Shown here piece by piece: positions 26,059 through 33,357 of a stretch of 64,000 nt of DNA. The position numbers and the translations under genes were made by a program. Source of the DNA: Moorella sp. Hama-1. GTDB lineage: Bacteria; Bacillota; DSM-521; Neomoorellales; Neomoorellaceae. The DNA lies in the NCBI RefSeq assembly GCF_023734095.1, contig NZ_AP024620.1:1484501-1548500 (forward strand), read 5' to 3'. Below the pieces are notes generated by a model. The model saw only the letters and a list, made by a program, of their open reading frames with translations. It did no database searches and had not been told where the DNA came from. Every line of letters begins with the position of its first letter. Within the stretch, counting starts at the first letter, position 1.

Positions 26059-27972
26059 ATGGCTAAGGTTTTGCTCGATAGCACCCCCCTGTATTCAGGG
26101 GAACTGGATGATTTCACTAAAGCCCTGTTACCCGGTCTTTGCCGCAGTATGGCCATTAGTTTAATGGAAGACGAAGCTGGAAACCTGATCCTGGAACCGC
26201 CCCTGGGTAACAGGACCATTGTTTTACGCCCCCTGCCCGGACCCAAGCAGGAGTTGAACCTCCTGTTGACCACCCTGAGCAGGGAGTTACAGGGCCAGGG
26301 GGCCAATGTTTTAATCGTACCGGCTGCGGCCAGTGACGGGCAACTCTTCCGTCTCTGGCAGACCCAGGTTCTCTTTGCCTTCTCCCAAAACGAGGCTTCG
26401 GGAACTGCGCCCGGGCTCCGCTTCTTTTACGCCCCCGGGAAAAAGGAGGAGAGCCTGGGCCTGATTGCCGCCCTGGTCCGGGCCATGTTAGGTTCGGCCA
26501 ATCCTCCCGTTTATACCATACCTGGTCCCTGGGAGCACTTTAAAAACTTTCGCTATCGCCGTCTTCTGAACGATACCGGCGTTCCTTCAGTTTTAATAGA
26601 GTTCCGCCGGGTGGAATTCAGTTCCGCTTTTATCCACGACCTGTCAGCCTGGCTGGTCAATGGTCTGGTCCAGTATTTTAAGAAGCCAGTTGATGAAGCG
26701 ACCATGATCAAACTCCAACCTTTACTGCGTTACCTGCAAGATAGCCTTGCTCCGCTTGGTTCGCCGAAAGGAAGCCCTGCCGGGGAGACCAGCCGGGGAG
26801 CCGGGGATCTACCAGTACAGGCCAGCCAGGCCGTGACACCGGTCACCGGCCTAATGGCCTCGAGGGCAACAGGGCCTGCGGATGAGGCGAGGGGAGTTAC
26901 TCCTGCTCCCAGGGAAGCAGGGGTAAATGCCGTGCGAGATGTTACCGCTGCAAACCCGGCCGGTGAATATGTCGCCTTAGAGGAGGTTACAGCCAGGGAC
27001 CGCCACGCCGGGGGCAATGCCCCCGAGGAGGCTACCCCTGGAGACGTCACCATTAAGGATAGTGTCGCTGGGGAGGGCTCCACCGGTGCAATCGCCGCTG
27101 AAGAAAAGGAAGGGACTTCCACAACATTGCCGGAAGCAAGGACCCTAACTGACGCAACGGAAGGCCAGGGAACCGGGCAACAAAGAGAGGAGCTTTCGGG
27201 AAAAGCCATCGCCTCGCTGGCAACTGCCGGCCAGGACGCGGTCACCGGTATATCACCGGCTTCTGTAATTGTCGCCGTTGAAAAGCTGGATCAAAGTGAG
27301 GTCACCGACACCCAGCCGGCTCGGTTACAGGAGTCACCCGGTATCAACCTGCCGGATCAGCGAGATGATAGACCAAGCGCAGCACCGGCCTCGCCGCCAG
27401 ACACACCACCCAAGCCGGCACCCGTCCAAACTACCGCGGCCCCTTCCAGTTCCCAGGCCCAGTCGATAACGACCTCCGGGGGTACAGGTTTATCCCGCCC
27501 GGCCAGGCACCGCCACCGGAGCAATTCCTTTGCCCCTCCCGGTGATGGGCCGGTATTTGTCTTCCAGCGGCCGCCGGAGATCGCCCATTTCCCCTCCTTT
27601 TTCCCTCAGGATGTGCTGGAACGAATGGCACCTGTAGCACTACAGAGTACCTTTTTAACAGGGCAGCAAGTAAAAACGGCAATCCCGCCTGGACCTGCCT
27701 GGCAGTCACCGCTACAGGATCAGCCTGCGCTAACTGCCCAGGAACCAGCCGGCCGTTCCGATACCCTTATATCGCAGGACCCCCCTTCTCTATCGCCAGA
27801 ACCAGCGGAAGGTAACCTGGAGCAGGCTAAAACGGTAACCCAAATTCCCCCCAATGGAGACAATGATACCGCCCTGGCAGAGCTCAAAAGATTAAGCGCC
27901 GCTATCCTGGCCCCGGAGCTAATAGCAAAACCCGCAAGGGAACCGCAAAATGGTGAAGCACCGTCAATTTGA
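26059..27972 (+). CDS. Amidase-like protein with a long disordered tail
   Basis: A 637-residue protein. Residues 1-230 fold-predict by eye as a domain distantly like N-acetylmuramoyl-L-alanine amidase: PVYTIPGPWEHFKNFRYRRLL followed by TGVPSVLIEF corresponds to the family's final strand with its Glu. The N-terminal zinc histidine motif is not evident, so it may be inactive. Residues from about 240 to the end are low-complexity Ala/Pro/Thr/Glu/Gly sequence with many short EEVT, ARD and GDVT units, and probably disordered. No signal peptide is obvious. Sporulation or envelope involvement is a guess from the neighbouring genes. Confidence 0.6.
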   Translation: MAKVLLDSTPLYSGELDDFTKALLPGLCRSMAISLMEDEAGNLILEPPLGNRTIVLRPLPGPKQELNLLLTTLSRELQGQGANVLIVPAAASDGQLFRLWQTQVLFAFSQNEASGTAPGLRFFYAPGKKEESLGLIAALVRAMLGSANPPVYTIPGPWEHFKNFRYRRLLNDTGVPSVLIEFRRVEFSSAFIHDLSAWLVNGLVQYFKKPVDEATMIKLQPLLRYLQDSLAPLGSPKGSPAGETSRGAGDLPVQASQAVTPVTGLMASRATGPADEARGVTPAPREAGVNAVRDVTAANPAGEYVALEEVTARDRHAGGNAPEEATPGDVTIKDSVAGEGSTGAIAAEEKEGTSTTLPEARTLTDATEGQGTGQQREELSGKAIASLATAGQDAVTGISPASVIVAVEKLDQSEVTDTQPARLQESPGINLPDQRDDRPSAAPASPPDTPPKPAPVQTTAAPSSSQAQSITTSGGTGLSRPARHRHRSNSFAPPGDGPVFVFQRPPEIAHFPSFFPQDVLERMAPVALQSTFLTGQQVKTAIPPGPAWQSPLQDQPALTAQEPAGRSDTLISQDPPSLSPEPAEGNLEQAKTVTQIPPNGDNDTALAELKRLSAAILAPELIAKPAREPQNGEAPSI

Positions 27973-27985
27973 CGGTGCTTCTTTC
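27955..27985 (+). terminator. Intrinsic terminator overlapping the stop codon
   Basis: GAAGCACCGTCA and TGACGGTGCTTC form a perfect 12-bp stem with an ATT loop, followed by TTTCT. The TGA stop of the amidase-like gene lies inside the hairpin. Confidence 0.8.
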
Positions 27986-28006
27986 TGGCGGGCCCTATAG
28001 TTGCGC

Positions 28007-28636
28007 TCAGAAACACTGGGCCGGTGGTGCTGGCGGACAGACGCCGGGGGCTACCACGCAGGGAGCCGGGACGCAGAAGCCGTAGCTGGGTACCAGGAGC
28101 TGGACGGTGAGGACGGTCTTGATAACTACGCAGACCTGGAAGTCGCAGGTTACGGTAATGGTACCAACTCCCACGGCCGAGACCACGCAGTTGCAGAACA
28201 ACAGGGTGCTTTCGCTGCAGTCAACGGCAACACCATCGGGGGCGCAGAGGGTGACAACCTTGGTAAAGGTGAAGACGCGGTTGGCAGTTTCTGTGGGGGC
28301 ATTGGGGTTGGTCAGGGTAACCGGTACGGAGACCACCAGGGTTAAGGTGGCGAAATTCCCCGTCGTGGTGACCTTGTTAATAACAGTGCAGGTGATAGGG
28401 CTACCGGTGGTCAGGGCGCAGGGAATAGCCTGCCCGACGGTAAAGGTACCGGTGACAAACTCCCCGGTGAGGCCAGTGGTTACAGTGGTATCCCGGCTGC
28501 GACTTTCAACCTGGAAGCAGCTGTCATAGACTTTGTCGACCATAATGCACTCGATACGGGTCGGGGGCGGGCAGCCCTGGGGCGGGCAGACGCCCGGGCC
28601 AATTACTTGTTGTTGGGTGCTGACTTCATCAGCCAT
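28007..28636 (-). CDS. Cysteine-rich beta-repeat protein, coat-like
   Basis: A 209-residue protein with an ATG after GGGAGG and no signal peptide. It has about fifteen cysteines: clusters at both ends (GVCPPQGCPPP and GVCPPAPPAQCF) and others spread between. The middle is rich in Thr and Val with alternating beta patterns (TVTTGLTGEFVTGTFTV, TLTLVVSVPVTLTN). A KVYDSCFQVES motif near residue 35 resembles motifs in clostridial spore-surface proteins. No family is certain. Cross-linking through disulphides in a spore or cell surface layer would fit. Confidence 0.6.
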   Translation of the reverse strand: MADEVSTQQQVIGPGVCPPQGCPPPTRIECIMVDKVYDSCFQVESRSRDTTVTTGLTGEFVTGTFTVGQAIPCALTTGSPITCTVINKVTTTGNFATLTLVVSVPVTLTNPNAPTETANRVFTFTKVVTLCAPDGVAVDCSESTLLFCNCVVSAVGVGTITVTCDFQVCVVIKTVLTVQLLVPSYGFCVPAPCVVAPGVCPPAPPAQCF

Positions 28637-28863
28637 GCTTTTTTACCTCCCTGGGGCAAAGTTTTACTGGTTATTGCCTGGTATATAATATTGGGCTCAC
28701 CGGGTAAATGTTACCTGGATAGCGTAATTTAAAAACTGCAGTCCAAGGGTAGCCAGGCGGACACTGGAGGGTAAGGCAGGGCTGGAAAAGGGGTTGATAA
28801 TTTTCTGGCTTGGATAGCATATGCATTGGTTAGGTGTATTTGGCCCTCACAGGGGGTGAGCAG

Positions 28864-29853
28864 ATGTTTACATCTCTGGTGACTCTGGAGGACGGCTGGC
28901 AATTGGTTTGCCAACAGGGGATTTTAAGATACAGGTATACGGCCACCGGCCACCCCATGGTCAACTTGCAGTCTTATAAAGCGGCTATTGACCACGCCGG
29001 CCACCTTCATATTGTTGTTACTTTGCTTGAAGGCCGGTTGATTTACGCCCGCTGGCAGGGCCAGCGCTGGGAAAGTAGCGGCCTGCCCGTTGCCGGCACC
29101 CTCCTGGCCCTGGTCCTGGATAGCCTGGGGCAGCCCCACCTGCTGCTGACCGGCCCCACGGGGTCGGCAACACGTCACCTATACCGAGATGATGCTAACC
29201 ACTGGCGGCAGCAGGTTTTACCCTTTCATCTGGATGGCCCGCCTTTATTGCTGAAACCACTTTCCCAGGGTAGAATATTTCTTGCCGGCCAGGAGGTTAA
29301 CAATGGCAGGAGACGCGTCCTGGTTACAGTCTACAACCCAACCACTGCCTGGAAGGTGCCGCGGATTGTCCAGGATACAGAACCGGCGCGCCAAAGATAC
29401 GGCTACTGGTATCAGGGCCATTTGTACCTATTATCCTGGGCGCAGCAGGAATCCGGCTTTAGGCTGCATTTAAGGGTTGTTAATCCTGACGGCGCTATTC
29501 TATCATCCTTATCTCCCGGGGCGATAAACGATCTGCCTGATGATCAACCGGTTCTCGTCGGCCAGGGTAATACCCGCCTTTTTATCTGGACCGCCAGCAA
29601 CCGTATGGCCTATTGCTTCTCCCAGGATAACGGCTATAGCTGGTCATCCCCCCAGAGTGCCTATTTCTTTTTTCCAGCGCGAATTAAACGGGTCGAGGGG
29701 CCGGACGGCCCCTCGACCGAGCAGGTAGCTTTTACTAAGATCAGCGGTCTGGAGCTCGACTGGCCCCTGGTAATCAACTTTGAACCCCTATTTTCTTTAT
29801 GCAAGGCGGTCCTGGTGCAGCGGGCTGATGGGAATTCTCCCTGGAAACAATAG
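28864..29853 (+). CDS. Unrecognised protein with propeller-like repeats
   Basis: A 329-residue protein. The frame opens at a GTG at 28834, but GGGGGTGAG precedes the ATG at 28864 (MFTSLVTLEDGWQLV), which I use. The sequence shows repeated short beta motifs with Asp/Gly turns, for example DHAGHLHIVVTLLEGRLIYA, LDSLGQPHLLLT and FSQDNGYSWSSPQ. The last looks like a sialidase-type Asp box (SxDxGxTW). A beta-propeller is likely. There is no signal peptide or membrane segment. It may bind an exported or surface partner, but no function can be given. Confidence 0.65.
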   Translation: MFTSLVTLEDGWQLVCQQGILRYRYTATGHPMVNLQSYKAAIDHAGHLHIVVTLLEGRLIYARWQGQRWESSGLPVAGTLLALVLDSLGQPHLLLTGPTGSATRHLYRDDANHWRQQVLPFHLDGPPLLLKPLSQGRIFLAGQEVNNGRRRVLVTVYNPTTAWKVPRIVQDTEPARQRYGYWYQGHLYLLSWAQQESGFRLHLRVVNPDGAILSSLSPGAINDLPDDQPVLVGQGNTRLFIWTASNRMAYCFSQDNGYSWSSPQSAYFFFPARIKRVEGPDGPSTEQVAFTKISGLELDWPLVINFEPLFSLCKAVLVQRADGNSPWKQ

Positions 29854-29910
29854 GCCAGCTCACTTAACTTTCTCTACAACCATAATACAGGGTGATTAAA
29901 ACTTACCGTG

Positions 29911-30498
29911 TTAATTAGGGATGCAAATTACCTGGCCGGGATAGATAAGGCTCGGGTCTTTGACCTGGGGGTTGGCTGCCATCAGGGCTGCCAGGCTGAC
30001 ATTAAACTTCTGGGCAATGGTGTACATGGTATCCCCTGGCTGGACGGTATAGTGGAAACCGCCCGGGCAGGGTACAGGGGGAGGTGGGGGAGCTGTTTTG
30101 GGAACACAGAGGACCTGACCGGGATAGATAAGGTTCGGGTTGGTGACCTGGGGATTGGCGGCGATTAAAGCCTCCAGGCTGACGCCAAAGCGCTGGGCAA
30201 TGAAATACATGGTATCACCAGATTGAACGGCATAAAGGAAGCCGCCGGGGCAGGGTCCTGGAGAGGGCTTTACCGGAATGCAAATTACCTGGCCGGGATA
30301 GATAAGGTTGGGATCAGGAATCTGGGGATTGGCAGCAATAAGATCATTCAAGTGGACACCAAATCGCTGGGCTATGAAATACATGGTATCCCCGGACTTG
30401 ACGGTGTACAGGAAACCATTGGGACACGCTGGTTGCATATGCTTGGCTTCCGCCTCACTTACGGATGTCGCTTCGACCTTTTTTTCCACATCGCTCAT
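29911..30498 (-). CDS. Triple-LysM protein
   Basis: About 195 residues, starting at an ATG after AGGAG (MSDVEKK). After roughly 25 polar residues there are three LysM domains, each of the form YTVKSGDTMYFIAQRFGV...LIAANPQI..PNLIYPGQVICIP, separated by short Pro/Gly/Cys linkers (PCPGGF). LysM domains bind N-acetylglucosamine in peptidoglycan or chitin-like glycans. No signal peptide is visible, as in spore-coat LysM proteins such as SafA, which are made in the mother cell. Its upstream region has a sporulation-type promoter shared with the second LysM gene. Confidence 0.9.
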   Translation of the reverse strand: MSDVEKKVEATSVSEAEAKHMQPACPNGFLYTVKSGDTMYFIAQRFGVHLNDLIAANPQIPDPNLIYPGQVICIPVKPSPGPCPGGFLYAVQSGDTMYFIAQRFGVSLEALIAANPQVTNPNLIYPGQVLCVPKTAPPPPPVPCPGGFHYTVQPGDTMYTIAQKFNVSLAALMAANPQVKDPSLIYPGQVICIPN

Positions 30499-30535
30499 AT
30501 GGGTTCTCCTTTCTGGTAGCATAATTTTGCTAGTA

Positions 30536-30564
30536 TAAGGTATGAAACCAGCTGAATATTGGTG
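30536..30564 (-). promoter_or_regulatory. Sporulation-type (sigma-K/E-like) promoter of the triple-LysM gene
   Basis: On the minus strand CACC (30564-30561), a 16-bp spacer and CATACCTTA (30544-30536) fit the CATANNNTA class of mother-cell promoters. The same arrangement precedes the other LysM gene. Confidence 0.6.
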
Positions 30565-30612
30565 CTCCAGTAGGGTTCATTACCCGCACGGCATATTTTG
30601 CCAGGTGGTTAA

Positions 30613-30647
30613 ACCAAAAAATAGAGCCGGTAGGCATAACCGACTCT
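30613..30647 (-). terminator. Intrinsic terminator of the second LysM gene
   Basis: AGAGTCGGT and ACCGGCTCT (minus-strand order) form a stem with one mismatch, followed by six T. Confidence 0.65.
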
Positions 30648-30719
30648 TCTCATTTCCTCGTTCACTGGTAGTGTTATACCAGCATGAGCGGCTCCTTATC
30701 AAAGGTTTAGAGACTTGCT

Positions 30720-31481
30720 TTAAATGATGATTGGAAAGACAGCCCCCAGGAATAGCGGACCAAAGAAGAAAGGGAACCTGCGGGCAGCGCCGATTAGAAA
30801 GACCGGATCTGTACCCATAGCGCCATCCATCATATGATGGCCCATCATCATGCCGTGGGCCATAGGCATCATTTCAACTACCTTGAATTTCTCCGTTTCC
30901 TGGTAACGCACCATGAGGGCTATATGATCCATGCCAAAATGCCGGGGATCAGGTATATCTCTAGCGATGACAAGTAGCTCCCGCTTTTCCATATCGATCA
31001 TCCCCATGCCCATAGCCCCGGGGCAATGGTGGGTAGGATGCATCATAAAGCAGTGGCGCCGGGGGTGCACCGGTGGCATGATGGGGATACAGATACGCTG
31101 GCCGGGATAAATCAAATTAGGATTGGTTATCTGCGGGTTAGCTGCCAGGATCTGCTCTACGGAGGTGCCGAACATACTGGCAATACCGCTGAGGGTATCG
31201 CCGGGCTGGACGATGTAGATAAAGCCGTTGGGACAGGGCGCAGGTGCGGGCTTAGCCGGGACACAGAGTACCTGGCCGGGGTAGATAAGGTTCGGGTCTA
31301 CGACCTGGGGATTGGCTGCTATGAGGGCCTCTAGGCTGACGCCAAACCGCTGGGCAATGAAGTACATGGTATCACCGGGTTGGACGGTATATAGGAAGCC
31401 ATTGGGACACGGGGGTAACACATGCTGGGCTTCCGCTCCGCCCGCGGCTGCTACCTCCAACTTTTTTACTTCCTCACTCAT
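30720..31481 (-). CDS. Double-LysM protein with Met/His-rich tail
   Basis: A 253-residue protein starting at an ATG after GGGAGGAG (MSEEVKKLEV). Two LysM domains lie at roughly 28-75 and 82-130 (YTVQPGDTMYFIAQRFGV and YIVQPGDTLSGIASMFGT). The C-terminal third is unusual: a Met- and His-rich region (HCFMMHPTHHCPGAMGMGM, then MMPMAHGMMMGHHMMDG) and a final hydrophobic stretch RFPFFFGPLFLGAVFPIII. The His/Met clusters could bind copper or another metal. Together with the neighbouring LysM gene, and with a shared promoter pattern, it probably belongs to a spore coat or cortex layer. Confidence 0.85.
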   Translation of the reverse strand: MSEEVKKLEVAAAGGAEAQHVLPPCPNGFLYTVQPGDTMYFIAQRFGVSLEALIAANPQVVDPNLIYPGQVLCVPAKPAPAPCPNGFIYIVQPGDTLSGIASMFGTSVEQILAANPQITNPNLIYPGQRICIPIMPPVHPRRHCFMMHPTHHCPGAMGMGMIDMEKRELLVIARDIPDPRHFGMDHIALMVRYQETEKFKVVEMMPMAHGMMMGHHMMDGAMGTDPVFLIGAARRFPFFFGPLFLGAVFPIII

Positions 31482-31521
31482 GGAGCCGGTCTCCTCCCTT
31501 TATTAGCATAAAATGCTAGTA

Positions 31522-31550
31522 TAAGATATGAAGCCGGCTGGTCAGGGGTG
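31522..31550 (-). promoter_or_regulatory. Sporulation-type (sigma-K/E-like) promoter of the double-LysM gene
   Basis: On the minus strand CACC (31550-31547), 16 bp and CATATCTTA (31530-31522), followed by TACTAGCA. This copies the layout and much of the sequence found upstream of the triple-LysM gene. Confidence 0.6.
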
Positions 31551-31551
31551 A

Positions 31552-31575
31552 CAAAAAGCGCCCATGTTGGGCGCT
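31552..31575 (-). terminator. Intrinsic terminator of the GGDEF gene
   Basis: AGCGCCCA and TGGGCGCT form an 8-bp stem with a 3-nt loop, followed on the minus strand by TTTTT. Confidence 0.8.
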
Positions 31576-31607
31576 GAAATTTTAGACGGCATATAGCTGC
31601 GCAGCGG

Positions 31608-33062
31608 CTAATTACGGCGGTTCAGCGGTGGCTTGGAGTAGCTACACCAAATTGGAGTTTCCCTCTTGCCGAGCATAATACTATTCTTCCCCCGCGCCTT
31701 AGCCCCATAGAGGGCCCGGTCGGCCAGACGCAACATTTCTTCGGTACTGGCAGGCCAGCCATGGTTGTATGTAGCTATACCAATGGAAATAGTTAGTGGT
31801 ATTTCTCCACCTTGGACTTGCCGGCGTAAGTTATCCGCCCAGTTCCTGGCGGCACCGGCATCCCTTCCCGGAAGGACGATTAAAAATTCATCGCCGCCGA
31901 AACGCCCTACTGCTGCCTCATTACCCGCCAGGTCCCTGGCGGTTTTTGCCACGCGTTTCAGGCAACGATCACCTTCCTGATGGCCCAGGGTATCGTTAAT
32001 TATCTTGAAGTCGTCGAGATCCAGAAGCAGGATTGATAAGGGTTTATCCTGCCGGCGGGCTTCGGAAAAGGCATCCTTAAAAAAGGTTTCAATCTGCCGG
32101 CGGTTATAAACGCCGGTCAAAAAATCGGTAGTTGCTGCTTCCTGGAGTTGCCGGGTACGCTCCTTCACCAGTTGTTCCAGGTTATCATAGGCGGCGGCCA
32201 GTTGAGCCCGGGTCAATTCCAGCTGGCGGTAGGGCTGCTGGATAGAAAGGATAAAGGTTGCCCGGTAGAAATAGGCATAGGCGAAAATCTTGTAGATATG
32301 GCCCAGCAGGTTAGTCGCATCGTAGACGCTTTGGTAACGGGTAAAGACCAGGCTGCTCAGCATGGCCATGAATTGGCCATTGATAATAGCCTGCTCTTCC
32401 GGGTAACCCTGCAGGGCTCGTCGCCAGTAAGGCAGGGACGCCAGCAAAAGGATAAAAACCACCAGGTACTCCAGGTTGATTTTTAGGGGTGTCAATCCCT
32501 GGCCCGGTATGTACATCGGGGGTAACATTCCTGGAAAATAGGTAACTACAACCAGGATTGCTCCTGCCAACCCCAGCACCATGGCCGGCAAAATTTGCCG
32601 CGGCCAGTGACAGCGGGGCCGGCAACGATAGACGAAGGAGCTTAAGAGTAATCCCAGGCTGGTAAACAGGCGGGCGGCCATCCAGAACGTGGTAGCTTTC
32701 AAGGCGGAACTGGGAGTGAGAAAAGGCGGCATGCCGGCGTAGCTCAGGGTATGAAAGGTATCGATGAGGCCGCCCAGGAATAAAGCCGAAGCAAAACTCA
32801 AGGCATGATAATCAAGTTTGCGTGGATCGGCGTACCAGACAATACCGGCGCCGGCCATAGCCATAAAGATACTACTGCCCTCGAGAAGAATATGGAGCGA
32901 GAGGTAGTTTTCTGCCGGGAGGATCCATCCTCTGATTTTCGGAATTATACAGAGTAGAAGGTATGTGATTATAGCCAGCGGAAATGGTAAGAACCACCAG
33001 TAAGACTGCCATCTATGCAAAAAATAACCCCCCTGACCAGGATTATTCGACATCCCCGGCAT
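31608..33062 (-). CDS. MASE3-GGDEF diguanylate cyclase
   Basis: About 484 residues. The N-terminal half has around eight membrane helices with a MASE3-like signature (ALFLGGLIDTFHTLSYAGMP). A short coiled linker (LELTRAQLAAAYDNLEQLVKERTRQLQEA) leads to a complete GGDEF domain with DLDDFKIINDTLGH and GRFGGDEF. The inhibitory RxxD site just before GGDEF is replaced by Gly-Asn-Glu-Ala, so product inhibition is probably lost. It makes cyclic di-GMP in response to a membrane or envelope signal. The start could be the ATG at 33062 or 33053; the frame itself opens at a TTG at 33092. Confidence 0.85.
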   Translation of the reverse strand: MPGMSNNPGQGGYFLHRWQSYWWFLPFPLAIITYLLLCIIPKIRGWILPAENYLSLHILLEGSSIFMAMAGAGIVWYADPRKLDYHALSFASALFLGGLIDTFHTLSYAGMPPFLTPSSALKATTFWMAARLFTSLGLLLSSFVYRCRPRCHWPRQILPAMVLGLAGAILVVVTYFPGMLPPMYIPGQGLTPLKINLEYLVVFILLLASLPYWRRALQGYPEEQAIINGQFMAMLSSLVFTRYQSVYDATNLLGHIYKIFAYAYFYRATFILSIQQPYRQLELTRAQLAAAYDNLEQLVKERTRQLQEAATTDFLTGVYNRRQIETFFKDAFSEARRQDKPLSILLLDLDDFKIINDTLGHQEGDRCLKRVAKTARDLAGNEAAVGRFGGDEFLIVLPGRDAGAARNWADNLRRQVQGGEIPLTISIGIATYNHGWPASTEEMLRLADRALYGAKARGKNSIMLGKRETPIWCSYSKPPLNRRN

Positions 33063-33127
33063 GATTCCTACATTACACCCCGCCACCGCCAAATATTGTC
33101 GTCCGAAAAAAATCGGGACTGTTAATT

Positions 33128-33155
33128 AAAAAACCCTGCCTGAAGCAGGGCTTTT
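33128..33155 (-). terminator. Intrinsic terminator for a minus-strand transcript
   Basis: CCCTGC and GCAGGG pair with a 5-nt loop. On the minus strand the second arm is followed by six T. The stop codon of the short open frame at 33166-33303 lies 11 nt upstream of it. Confidence 0.65.
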
Positions 33156-33165
33156 CAGGTATGGG

Positions 33166-33303
33166 CTATAGGTAGTTGTTATCCGACTCCTCTATTATTC
33201 CGGGCAGATAATTTCGCTTAACGGTAGGATGCCAACGGCCAAAATCTTTCTTCCCCGATTGGTTTAATTCACAGTTGCCGAAGGATATTTCTGTATATCC
33301 CAC
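33166..33303 (-). CDS. Candidate small protein (45 residues) or gene remnant
   Basis: A minus-strand frame is open from 33333 to the TAG at 33166. A GTG at 33303 would start a 45-residue protein containing GNCELNQSGKKDFGRWHP. The composition is normal for protein, and an intrinsic terminator follows immediately on the same strand. The only upstream Shine-Dalgarno candidate is a weak GGGA. I do not recognise the sequence. It could be a real small gene or the tail of a decayed one. Confidence 0.3.
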   Translation of the reverse strand: MGYTEISFGNCELNQSGKKDFGRWHPTVKRNYLPGIIEESDNNYL

Positions 33304-33357
33304 CAGTTCCCGGCTAGAATAATAGTTGAAGTTTCAGAAGCAGGGGGCTAAATTATC

